NCBI GenBank assembly: GCA_002816455.1
Contig: MUCR01000019.1
Coordinates: 1-64,000, forward strand
Length of the DNA stretch: 64,000 nt
From: SAR202 cluster bacterium Io17-Chloro-G4
GTDB taxonomy: Bacteria > Chloroflexota > Dehalococcoidia > Lucifugimonadales > UBA3495
Direction of reading: 5' to 3'
Within the stretch, counting starts at the first letter, position 1; each line of letters begins with the position of its first letter. A program made the translations under genes and the position numbers. The notes beneath the pieces were generated by a model. The model saw only the letters and a program-made list of their open reading frames with translations, was not told the origin of the DNA and made no database searches. Below, piece by piece: positions 1 through 8,690 of this stretch.

Positions 1-259
1 CCAGGATATCTAGCTTGCCGAACTCGCTCACCGTGGCAGCCACGGCGCTATTCCACTGAGCCTCGCTGGTAACGTCCAAGGGGAGGAAAATAGCCCGGCC
101 TCCCGCCTCGTTGATCTGCTCGACCACTTTCCGGCTCTCGTCTTCCAGCACATCGCCAATGGACACGCAGGCGCCCTCCGCAGCGAACATGCGAGCTTCC
201 ACGGCACCCATGCCCCTACCGCCGCCGCTGATAAAAGCAACCTTACCTTCCAGTCTCAT
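1..259 (-). CDS. Short-chain dehydrogenase/reductase (SDR), 3' part beyond window start
   Basis: My minus-strand translation from ATG at 259: MRLEGKVAFISGGGRGMGAVEARMFAAEGACVSIGDVLEDES...SEFGKLDIL. It has the Rossmann GxxxGxG motif and runs off the window. Confidence 0.85.
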   Translation of the reverse strand, partial: MRLEGKVAFISGGGRGMGAVEARMFAAEGACVSIGDVLEDESRKVVEQINEAGGRAIFLPLDVTSEAQWNSAVAATVSEFGKLDIL

Positions 260-306
260 CGTAATTCCCCACTTCTGAAGTTCTTTAGGAGGGGTCTTAG
301 TCTCCG

Positions 307-1122
307 TTAATACCGGGTCTGCTGTTGCATGGGACTGTATGTGGCCGGGGTTACGGCCAAAAGCCCAGCGTCCACCGGCAAGACGATTCCAGTGATCCAA
401 CGTGCCTCGTCGCTGGCCAGGAACAGGGCGGCATTGCCAATGTCCCAGCCGGTGCCCTCGGTGCCCAGCGGCCCGGAGTTCCGGCGGTGCTCCCTGAGAT
501 CTTCGTCCATCCTCGGCGCCACCATGGGCGTGTAAACGAGGCCGGGGGCAATTGCGTTTACCCTGATGTTGTCCTTGGCGTGGTCTGCGGCCATGGACAG
601 CGTTAAGCCTATGACCGCTGCTTTCGAGGTGGTGTAGGGCGTGCTGCTGTGGGCCCGCAGCCCAGCAATCGACGATATGTTGATGATGGCGCCTCCGCCG
701 GTTTCAATCATCTTGGGTATAGCCGCCTTGCTGGCCAAAACCATGGTCTTGACGTTGATGTTCATCACCTTGTCCCAATCTTCTTCGGTGACCTCCACAA
801 CTGTCCCGCGCTGAGAAACGCCCACGTTGTTGTCCAGAATGTCCAGGCGGCCATATCGGTCAATGGCCGCGTCCACCATCAGACGGCAGTCCTCAGCGCT
901 GGTGGCGTCGGCCTGAAAAACCGAGGCCACGCCGTTCTCCTCCTGGATCATCGCCAGGGTTTCTTCAGCCCGGTCCTTGGCAAAGTCCACCAGCAGGACT
1001 TTGGCCCCTTCCCTTGCGAATAATACGGCCGTGGCTTTGCCGTTGCCGATGCCAGCGCCGCTGGACCCCGCTCCGGTCACTATGGCTACTTTCCCTTCCA
1101 ATCTGGGACGTCGTTCAGGCAT
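307..1122 (-). CDS. SDR family oxidoreductase
   Basis: KVAIVTGAGSSGAGIG nucleotide-binding motif, NNVG, YTTSKAAV catalytic YxxxK. Confidence 0.92.
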   Translation of the reverse strand: MPERRPRLEGKVAIVTGAGSSGAGIGNGKATAVLFAREGAKVLLVDFAKDRAEETLAMIQEENGVASVFQADATSAEDCRLMVDAAIDRYGRLDILDNNVGVSQRGTVVEVTEEDWDKVMNINVKTMVLASKAAIPKMIETGGGAIINISSIAGLRAHSSTPYTTSKAAVIGLTLSMAADHAKDNIRVNAIAPGLVYTPMVAPRMDEDLREHRRNSGPLGTEGTGWDIGNAALFLASDEARWITGIVLPVDAGLLAVTPATYSPMQQQTRY

Positions 1123-1217
1123 AGCTGCTACCCCCTGGGATATTTAGACAAAAGTAGGACTAGGCAAGGGTACCATCTATAAATTGGAAGCGGTTGTCAA
1201 GTTCTGGATTATCCAAC

Positions 1218-2501
1218 CTACGAGTTTGCCCAACCGAAGATCTGCTTTAGCCACCTCCTGCCGGTGATCCCCAAGAGCAGAAGCCCGCCTAACACCGCCA
1301 CGACCGGAATCCACCACAACGTTGTCCCGCCATCCACCGGCGTTGCTTGGGGCTGATTGGAAGTCTGCGTGGTTGTCTCATCCCGCGGTGGCGCATCCCC
1401 TGTGATGAACCCGAGTTCTGAGGACAAGCGTCCCGTGGCGCCGTAGTAAACCTCCGCGATGAAAATGTGATTCCCCGGCTCCAATCTTCCGCTTAGGCTA
1501 AATGTCATCTCACCGGTCGCTCCCGGCAAAAGCAGGTTTGGGCCACCGGTGAGCCTTGCGCCCATGGTTTCTCCTCTTTGGGAACGCACCGAAGCCTGCA
1601 TCCTGGGCCGTAGAGCTAAATCTCCTTCGTTAACCAGCAACATCACGAACTGCCGTTCCTCGTCCGGACCTGCTTTTACCTGTAGCTCTTTGAGGATCAA
1701 TGACGGTCGGTCGGCAAAGGAGATTTCCTTGGTTACCGGCTGGTCCCCGCCAAAGGAGATGCTGGCCCTGGCCGTGTATGTTTCGCCGGCAGTCAATGCC
1801 AACCCCGGCTCGGCGGTATAGCTTAGCTGCTCTCCGGGGAGCGCTAATTCGGCCACGGGGAATGCCGGGTTTTCAGGCACCTCTCCCTGCGGCCCGATGA
1901 CTTGGACCGCTCCTTCTGTGGAAAAATGCAGATTGCCGGTGTTGGTCAACCTCAAATTGAACCCTATCAGACCGTTGGGCTCCAAAACCGGCAGAAACTC
2001 TGTAACCTCCGCCAATCGAGTCAACGGCTGCCGACCCTGAACATTTACCACCACCGGCAGGTCGGACTGGGCATCAGTCACTCCAAAGTCCTGGGTGGAG
2101 TCCACCGATTTAACCTCAAATCCTACCAGTGCGTATCGGCCACCGGAATCCAGGTCTTGGTCCGGTACCTGGGCTGTAACCTCGACGGTTATTTCTTCAA
2201 AACCCGCCATCAGGAACCTGGAAGGTTCGAGCTTTATCCATTCAGTGGCTGATAGACCAGCCTCCCCGGCCAAGTCCACCACGAAGGAATTAACTTGGAC
2301 CGGATGGCGGGCTATATTGGACACGGTGATCAACTGGCTGGAAGACTCACCCGCCGCCAAGTTAATCTCAACGACGGATGGCACTACGAAAACACCCACA
2401 TCGTCGGCCCGGGCCAACGGAGCAGGCTGGATGCTCAACGCCGCCCATGAAACTACCGCCAAAACCAGTAGGACTAGAAGTCTGCCGCTGAAACCGCTCA
2501 T
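1218..2501 (-). CDS. Exported/membrane-anchored protein with DUF916-like Ig-fold region and C-terminal TM helix
   Basis: N-terminal signal, 'FVVPSVVEINLAAGESSSQLITVSN', C-terminal hydrophobic segment WWIPVVAVLGGLLLLGITG followed by basic residues. Confidence 0.6.
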   Translation of the reverse strand: MSGFSGRLLVLLVLAVVSWAALSIQPAPLARADDVGVFVVPSVVEINLAAGESSSQLITVSNIARHPVQVNSFVVDLAGEAGLSATEWIKLEPSRFLMAGFEEITVEVTAQVPDQDLDSGGRYALVGFEVKSVDSTQDFGVTDAQSDLPVVVNVQGRQPLTRLAEVTEFLPVLEPNGLIGFNLRLTNTGNLHFSTEGAVQVIGPQGEVPENPAFPVAELALPGEQLSYTAEPGLALTAGETYTARASISFGGDQPVTKEISFADRPSLILKELQVKAGPDEERQFVMLLVNEGDLALRPRMQASVRSQRGETMGARLTGGPNLLLPGATGEMTFSLSGRLEPGNHIFIAEVYYGATGRLSSELGFITGDAPPRDETTTQTSNQPQATPVDGGTTLWWIPVVAVLGGLLLLGITGRRWLKQIFGWANS

Positions 2502-2537
2502 ACGTCCTCGTGACTAAAAGAACTGATTGCCCATGGC

Positions 2538-4175
2538 TTACTCCACGATTGGCCGGGAAACTATCCATAAGCTAACGATGGTGTAGAGGACCATCAAGCC
2601 CAGCATGGGTAGCTGGCTTTTAACCACCAAATCGCGATTGCCGAACAGCACGATGGCCCGAATGTGGGATAGGAATACGGCTATCATGTGACCGACGACT
2701 ATCACGATAATGGAGAAAAACCAGATGAACCGGGCGTTGGTTATCCCGATGTTTATTAGATAGTCCCGAGTACCGAACAGGTCCCAACCGAAGCCAAATG
2801 GGTCGGAGATCAGCGGGATGATCAGCTGTCCCTGGATTAGCAGGAAGCTCAGGAAGTGAGCAAAGTTATAGGCAAGGGCAATCGGTATCAGGGAAAAAAC
2901 AAAGGCTTTAGCCAATGCGCTGGCAGTATCTTGATTGCCCGTCACCCGGCGCATAACATAAGTGAAGGTGAAATAGACTGCAGCAAAGGCCAGCGGGAAA
3001 CCGATTAGGCCCATTGTGTTGGCGATTGTGACTCCATTGAGCCAATCTTTGGTCAAACTGGGAAACCAGTCAAAGAACTGACTCTGTACTTCCACCCACT
3101 CGGGGGTTGCGCCGAATCCGTCAAAAGTGACGGTGGACAACATGAGCAACACCATGGCCATAACGTCGCCGCCGATGTTGCCGGCGGTGTGCAAACCCAC
3201 TGCGGGGGGCCGCAGATTGAACTGGACGTCCTCAGCGAACTCGGCACACTCGTAGCAGTCCACACATCCTTCGAATCGGTTCCCAGCTTGACCTTCTGGG
3301 TGGCACGATTCGGATCCGCAATCCTCGCACACCTGGCTCTCCACTACCCGGACCTCCGTGATGGAGAAGCGTGCCAAGTAGCCGAACACGACAGAGAACG
3401 CCTCCCCGTGCCGCAACCACCTGTGTTTACCGAATAGAAACATTCCGACGAATGTGATGGCGCTGTAGGTCAGAGCCATGGCTGCTAATCTTCGCGGCTC
3501 GGCGCTGCCGCCAAAGGAGTTCTCCGCCCAAGCAAAAGCGAAGAAAAGGGCCACCGCAGGCCAAATGCCCAGCCTCTCTGGATAGTGCCACCCTAGCGTC
3601 AAATCGCGGTCAGGACGGATTATGTCGTAGATGCCTTCAGCCCATCCGTAAATCGCCTTCCAAGGATTGACCAGGGCCCATAGGTTGCCGAACAAGGCAA
3701 TAAAAAAGCCCATGCCCACCCACCAGATGACCCAAATGAAGGTGGGAGCGAGGTTGTCCGATGGCGGAGTCTCGCCGAACACCCCCACTGCCACAATCAA
3801 GCCTAAGCCAAATACCGCAAACACCTTTATGGGCAAAAGCACCGGCCCGGCCAGAACCAAGCGAAGCACGGTGTTTTGGATCAGGTTTATGCGGGGATAC
3901 GCAAACCGCCGGAATTCACCCTCTACCGCTACGCCTATAAGGACAAAGGAGAGGACCACAGCTGCGCCGCCGCCCACCACGAAGAACGTGAGGGGCACTG
4001 GCAGGTCGTATCGCTCGCCAAAACCATGAGCATAGGCCGTCTGGGCCAGCAAAGCGGTAACGATGGCCAGCAACACAAAGAGAAATTTTGGTCGAAGCAT
4101 AAGGTTACCTTTGGCGAATCTGGCGGCGGCCCGTTTCATGCTAATCCAAACATGCTGGAGGCCATCGCCGTTCAA
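2538..4175 (-). CDS. Polytopic integral membrane protein with Cys-rich soluble loop
   Basis: Many hydrophobic segments; 'AHGFGERYDLPVPL' N-terminus; loop CEDCGSESCHPEGQAGNRFEGCVDCYEC. Start uncertain (Met13 or Met26 possible). Confidence 0.75.
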   Translation of the reverse strand: MNGDGLQHVWISMKRAAARFAKGNLMLRPKFLFVLLAIVTALLAQTAYAHGFGERYDLPVPLTFFVVGGGAAVVLSFVLIGVAVEGEFRRFAYPRINLIQNTVLRLVLAGPVLLPIKVFAVFGLGLIVAVGVFGETPPSDNLAPTFIWVIWWVGMGFFIALFGNLWALVNPWKAIYGWAEGIYDIIRPDRDLTLGWHYPERLGIWPAVALFFAFAWAENSFGGSAEPRRLAAMALTYSAITFVGMFLFGKHRWLRHGEAFSVVFGYLARFSITEVRVVESQVCEDCGSESCHPEGQAGNRFEGCVDCYECAEFAEDVQFNLRPPAVGLHTAGNIGGDVMAMVLLMLSTVTFDGFGATPEWVEVQSQFFDWFPSLTKDWLNGVTIANTMGLIGFPLAFAAVYFTFTYVMRRVTGNQDTASALAKAFVFSLIPIALAYNFAHFLSFLLIQGQLIIPLISDPFGFGWDLFGTRDYLINIGITNARFIWFFSIIVIVVGHMIAVFLSHIRAIVLFGNRDLVVKSQLPMLGLMVLYTIVSLWIVSRPIVE

Positions 4176-4208
4176 GCCTATTTGCGTATTCGTCGGGGTT
4201 AAGGCTGG

Positions 4209-4625
4209 TTACCGAGGCCTCACCTCCAATATTCCTATCTCCAATTCCCCTTCTTCATTTTCACCGCCTTCGTCGTGCTCTTCTTCGCCTTCGTGTTCTT
4301 CCTCAGCAGCGTGGAAGGTGATCTTGAATCTGCCGGTGATATCCGCGAGGACGAAGAAATCCGTGGGCACGCCTGCTTCCACGTCCATTTCTACATCGTA
4401 GCCGTGAAGATGGAATTCCCCGGCCTCCTCCGTCTCTATCATTAGCGTAACCATGTCGCCTTGTTTCACCTGAATCGTCCCTGGGGTCAGGCTTCCGCCT
4501 TCCAACTTTATGGGAATATCCAGTTCCTCCGGTTCGCCGCCGCCGCAAGCGGCGATCAACATGAGTAAAATTCCCCCAAGAATGAGTAAAATTATCGGGT
4601 TTTTAAAGCAAATTGGTGTCTTCAT
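4209..4625 (-). CDS. Lipoprotein with cupredoxin-like domain
   Basis: Lipobox LIAAC; 'LTPGTIQVKQGDMVTLMIETEEAGEFHLHGYDVEMDVEAGVPTDFFVLADITGRFKITFH' is cupredoxin-like; acidic/His tail EEEHEGEEEHDEGG. Confidence 0.65.
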   Translation of the reverse strand: MKTPICFKNPIILLILGGILLMLIAACGGGEPEELDIPIKLEGGSLTPGTIQVKQGDMVTLMIETEEAGEFHLHGYDVEMDVEAGVPTDFFVLADITGRFKITFHAAEEEHEGEEEHDEGGENEEGELEIGILEVRPR

Positions 4626-4726
4626 GTCTAGCTCCTTTCATGATTGGCAGGCAGCAACCCAAACGAACGCCCAGTTTCCGAACAACCAGGCATGCCGGGC
4701 CAACAGGTATTGGTAGAGGAGAGGAG

Positions 4727-5227
4727 CTAGAGTTGCGGGGGCTTCTCGAGAGGTGGGGTTTTCCAGCTATCGGGGACCTGGTTTCCACCGATGAAAGCGA
4801 ACTCGTGGATCCCCGAGGAGGGTTCCGGGAAAGCCCATGAGGCAGGGTCAATGGTCAGCGCCATTGGGGAATAACTTTGCCCCAAGCTTTCATCTGGCGT
4901 TAAATATAAGACTCCGTCGGTGCCTGAGAACGACCTTCTCTGCGTATCCTGCACGACTGCATGGGCAAGCATATCGTCGTGGATGTGAACCGCCTCGAAA
5001 GGATGCTCGTGTTCGAGATGGAATGATCCAACAAACGCATGGGCATGATGGGGTAATCTCTCGGCGAAGTGGTGGTCTAGGACTGGCCCCAAGGCGGAAA
5101 ACATCAGAAGGGCAAGTGACACTATCACCAAGAAACGGGCCGCCATACGAGGTCCGGCCTGAGAAGCAGTATCCTCTAGACTGGCGTTTTTTTCAGGACC
5201 ACGAAATCCGCCGATTGTTTCCATCAC
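4727..5227 (-). CDS. His-rich exported/membrane hypothetical protein
   Basis: TM/signal segment FLVIVSLALLMFSALGPVL followed by DHHFAERLPHHAHAFVGSFHLEHEHPFEAVHIHDD. Co-directional with flanking genes. Confidence 0.5.
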   Translation of the reverse strand: MMETIGGFRGPEKNASLEDTASQAGPRMAARFLVIVSLALLMFSALGPVLDHHFAERLPHHAHAFVGSFHLEHEHPFEAVHIHDDMLAHAVVQDTQRRSFSGTDGVLYLTPDESLGQSYSPMALTIDPASWAFPEPSSGIHEFAFIGGNQVPDSWKTPPLEKPPQL

Positions 5228-5301
5228 TCCATTTTACTCCGGTGCTTGTGGTGACCAATAGGTCGGGTTGAGTGAGGTATCGGTGCTTGAGCGCCCTTTT
5301 A

Positions 5302-6000
5302 TCAGCCTGCCTCGGGCTTCCCTTTGCCTGGGAACTTTCCCCAAACAAATATGCCCACAGCCAGCGTAACGACTACAACGGCCGCTATCAAAACAATTTT
5401 GAGTCCGTCGCCGCCTTCTTTAACTTCCACTGGCACTATGGCGGTGGTTTGCCCCAAGTCCGATGAAACGGCCAAGAGAATTCGCCAACTCCCCACAATA
5501 TCGAAGGGGAGGTCGGTTTCAAAAAAGCTGGGCGTGTAGCTGTTCGGCGCTGAAATATTCTCGAATGGCGTCGAGCCTTCGGGGCCGGTCGCGGACACAT
5601 CTACGGTAGCCGTGGTCAATATCTCGCCGGTGTCCAATGCGCGCAATAGTACGCTAATGTGGGTATTGCCCACCACCGCCTGTCCAGGCAACAGACTGAT
5701 ATCGATAATGTATGGTCCGGATTCTTGGGAAGAGATTAGCTTGGCTCGTCCGTTGGCCTGGATTGTGCTGGGGAACAAGCCCACGAGGACTAAGAAAATA
5801 GCGAGAGCCGACGAGAGCGCCGTTATGCTTAGGTCGGAGTTATGCTTAGGAAATTTTGAGGGCCAAGTCCGCATTAATAATAAATGGTAACACCGGTTTT
5901 TTGCGAGCGGCAACCGGAAGTCTCGAATTATGCATCCTTTCGGCTCTGAACCCGGATTCGTGTATTCAGAAAAATATCCGTGCCTTGCCATAGCTATCAT
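5302..6000 (-). CDS. FixH/YtkA-like exported protein with C-terminal TM helix
   Basis: 'SGPYIIDISLLPGQAVVGNTHISVLLRALDTGEILTTATVDVSATGP' resembles YtkA-like Ig-fold domains; C-terminal TM helix. Confidence 0.5.
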   Translation of the reverse strand: MIAMARHGYFSEYTNPGSEPKGCIIRDFRLPLAKNRCYHLLLMRTWPSKFPKHNSDLSITALSSALAIFLVLVGLFPSTIQANGRAKLISSQESGPYIIDISLLPGQAVVGNTHISVLLRALDTGEILTTATVDVSATGPEGSTPFENISAPNSYTPSFFETDLPFDIVGSWRILLAVSSDLGQTTAIVPVEVKEGGDGLKIVLIAAVVVVTLAVGIFVWGKFPGKGKPEAG

Positions 6001-6035
6001 TTAAAGATATCTATGGGTACCGGTAATGTATGTTC

Positions 6036-6064
6036 TTGACTCCCAGTTAGGTGCGGCTTACACT
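6036..6064 (+). promoter_or_regulatory. Putative sigma70-type promoter for the NYN-domain gene
   Basis: TTGACT (6036-6041), 17-nt spacer, TACACT (6059-6064), 38 nt before the ATG at 6103. Confidence 0.4.
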
Positions 6065-6102
6065 GAAATCGTTAATAACCCCAATATGGATGTAAGGCCT
6101 GC

Positions 6103-7995
6103 ATGACTGGACCCTTAGCACCGGGCGAAGACGTCGCCCTATTTATCGACTGGGAAAACTTTAAAATCAGCTTGGCTACCGGGCGCCGCCACCCAAACGT
6201 TTCGGCGCTGAAAGAAGAAGTATCCAATTTAGGCCGCGTTGTAGTGGCCAAAGCTTACGCCGACTGGGTAACCCGGGCCCCCGAACTTAGGGGCGCCAGC
6301 CAGTTCATTAACGACCCCCCTGCCCTCTACGCCGCTGGCATCGAGCCGGTCTACGTCCCCACTCGCCTATCTTGGGGCGGGGCGAACCCCGAATCTGTCC
6401 GTCACACCAGGGTTAAAAACAGTGTCGACGTGAAGATGACGGCTGACTGCATCGAGTGCGCCCACTCCTACCCCAACATCGGCACTTTTGTATTGGTATC
6501 TGGTGACTCCGACTTCATCCATGTGATGAACACCCTTCGTACTATGGGCAAGCGGGTAGTGATTATCGGCGTGTCCTGGGCCACCTCCAGACGGTTGGTC
6601 GACCAATCGGACGGCCTGATTCTCTACGACGTGGACGTAGACCCGGTAGTGCCTGCCTTGGAACCGGCGTCGGAACCGGTCCCAATAGGAAATGGCCGAG
6701 CGCCGACTACACCCGCCGCTCCAACTCCAGTAAACTCCGGTCGCCAACCGCGGCCTGAACTAAGCGAAGTCATCAAGGAGATCGAAGAGATTGTCCGTAG
6801 CGAGAGAGCGGCCGGGGGCAATCCCTTATTGACTTCTATCAAGCAAAGGGTCATGCGCCGCTTCCCCAATTTCGACGAGAAACAACTTGGCTTTTCCGGG
6901 TTCAAGAAGCTTATGGCTCGGGCCGCTCAGGAAGGGAATATCAAGCTGGTCACCGCCGGTCTCGTCGATTGGGCAACCATGGCCGACGAAGATGTGGATG
7001 CGCACGGTCAAGTGCCGTCAGACAGCCGTTCAGCTACAATCGAAGAGCCGGTTGAAATCCAAGAGCCCAAACCGCGTCGGCGTTTTCCCTTCCGGTTTGG
7101 CACGGGACGAACTAAGAATGAGGAACCAGCACCAACCGAGTCAATACTCGATGATGATGAAGATTCCGAGGCAGTAGAGGCGCCTACGGAAGAGGTTGAG
7201 GAGATTGTCCGTAGCGAGAGAGCAGCCGTGGAGCTTCCAGAAGAAACGGCGGTTGAAGTAACGGGACTTGCCGCGACTGAATATGCGCCAGCAGTGACCG
7301 GTTTTATGCCTACCGAATCTGCTCCAATCGAATCTCAAGAAGAAGAATTTGCGGCGTTCGAGACTGTAGCGGCAATGTCGCCGGAATTAGAAACCATGCT
7401 GGCCGAAGGTATCGCCGAATTGAACCTGCCGGAAGGCCCCGGCGACGGCCAAGATCCCCAGCGAATTTCAGACCTTATTATCATGGCCGACACTCTTGAG
7501 CATCGTGAAGGAATCAGCCATGTGGCGTTCAACTTCTTGGTCGGAGAAGTCTGCCAAGCCTTGGAAGAGGGACTAAAGGCCGAGTACGGGGAAATAACCC
7601 AGCGGTGGGCCAGCGTCTACTCGCGGGGTTACGTAAGCAAAATGTTCCGGGAACTCAGTTCCGGTAACGTTTTCACCCGTGGCTGGCATTCGTGGCGCGA
7701 CGAAACCTCCGGCCACAACCGGCGGCGGCGCACCTTTAACCTCCAGCGCAGCCATCCAATCGTGGTGCAGGTCTTGAAGGACCATTGGGCCTCTGGGGAA
7801 GGCGGGGAAGGCAATGAGTCCGCTGCCACCGAGACCGGCGTCATCACGAATTCGCAAGCTGGGCAATGGGACAACGGGTTCTCCGAGGACGCTCACACTA
7901 TTGCCGGACCGGTCGCTGACAGCGAGATTGATGGCGAAGAAGGTGAAGAGTCCGGCAACGGATTTTTCTCCCGTTTGTTTAGCCCCAAGTCCTAA
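6103..7995 (+). CDS. NYN domain (LabA/DUF88-like PIN-fold) putative RNase with OST-HTH/LOTUS-like domain and extra C-terminal domain
   Basis: 'VALFIDWENFKI', 'VKNSVDVKMTADCIE', 'FVLVSGDSDFIHVMNTLRTMGKRVVIIGV' are NYN motifs. Residues ~225-290 (PLLTSIKQRVMRRFPNFDEKQLGFSGFKKLMARA...) look OST-HTH-like. Confidence 0.85.
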   Translation: MTGPLAPGEDVALFIDWENFKISLATGRRHPNVSALKEEVSNLGRVVVAKAYADWVTRAPELRGASQFINDPPALYAAGIEPVYVPTRLSWGGANPESVRHTRVKNSVDVKMTADCIECAHSYPNIGTFVLVSGDSDFIHVMNTLRTMGKRVVIIGVSWATSRRLVDQSDGLILYDVDVDPVVPALEPASEPVPIGNGRAPTTPAAPTPVNSGRQPRPELSEVIKEIEEIVRSERAAGGNPLLTSIKQRVMRRFPNFDEKQLGFSGFKKLMARAAQEGNIKLVTAGLVDWATMADEDVDAHGQVPSDSRSATIEEPVEIQEPKPRRRFPFRFGTGRTKNEEPAPTESILDDDEDSEAVEAPTEEVEEIVRSERAAVELPEETAVEVTGLAATEYAPAVTGFMPTESAPIESQEEEFAAFETVAAMSPELETMLAEGIAELNLPEGPGDGQDPQRISDLIIMADTLEHREGISHVAFNFLVGEVCQALEEGLKAEYGEITQRWASVYSRGYVSKMFRELSSGNVFTRGWHSWRDETSGHNRRRRTFNLQRSHPIVVQVLKDHWASGEGGEGNESAATETGVITNSQAGQWDNGFSEDAHTIAGPVADSEIDGEEGEESGNGFFSRLFSPKS

Positions 7996-8064
7996 GGCAA
8001 TTAGCCGGACCGGATATCCCTATCGCAACGGTGCGATTCCGCATCGCCAGGCGATTTTAAACCC

Positions 8065-8406
8065 TCAAAATTCCAACCCCAGGCTTCGATGGATAGCGAC
8101 ATCTACTTCCGCTAGCTTTGGGTCCCGTAGCTCACCAACCAGCCGCCCAAGCCGAGATTGATCGATAGTCTGAATATGTTCGCACTTGACTATGCTAGCC
8201 CTCGGTAAGCCGCTTTCTTGAGACTCGATTAAAACCTGGAACGGATAGTTGCTTCCCTCGCTTGTGGAAATCGCAGCGATTATAGTAGTAGGGCTGAATT
8301 GATTTCCTATGTCGTTTTGAATGATTAGCGCAGGCCGCGTTCCCGCCTGCTCAGACCCACGCCCACCGGACCAATCCACGTAGTAAATCTCTCCCCGCTT
8401 AACCAT
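8065..8406 (-). CDS. MazF/PemK-family endoribonuclease toxin
   Basis: MVKRGEIYYVDWSGGRGSEQAGTRPALIIQND... is MazF-like. Start set at the internal ATG (8406), overlapping the antitoxin stop. Confidence 0.88.
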   Translation of the reverse strand: MVKRGEIYYVDWSGGRGSEQAGTRPALIIQNDIGNQFSPTTIIAAISTSEGSNYPFQVLIESQESGLPRASIVKCEHIQTIDQSRLGRLVGELRDPKLAEVDVAIHRSLGLEF

Positions 8407-8647
8407 CCCGCAGGACCACATCGCCGGTGAGCCTCGTGGCCTCCTCAGCCTCACGCAAGTTTTCTTCTCCCCACTCCCGGTACCCTTGGGCCATCAGTTC
8501 CTCAGTATTGGCCTTGCTTTCTTTCCTGAGCAAATCGGCGATGACGCCGCTTCTGGTCGTTGACCATTCTTTGGCGAGGCGGTCAGTCACATCAAGGAGC
8601 GAGGACGGAAGGCTAATTGTAATTTTGCTTGATTTCTTTTCTTTCAT
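8399..8647 (-). CDS. Ribbon-helix-helix (CopG/MazE-like) antitoxin
   Basis: KITISLPSSLLDVTDRLAKEWSTTRSGVIADLLRKE is an RHH fold; overlaps the downstream MazF-like gene by 8 nt. Confidence 0.85.
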   Translation of the reverse strand: MKEKKSSKITISLPSSLLDVTDRLAKEWSTTRSGVIADLLRKESKANTEELMAQGYREWGEENLREAEEATRLTGDVVLRDG

Positions 8648-8690
8648 ACTCTTTTGCCACCAATAATATCATACCGGAAGTGTGACCATA

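Noticed and set aside
6487-6905. Minus-strand ORFs opposite the NYN gene (6367-6747, 6624-6905)
   Set aside because: Shadow ORFs; NYN motifs on the plus strand are definitive.
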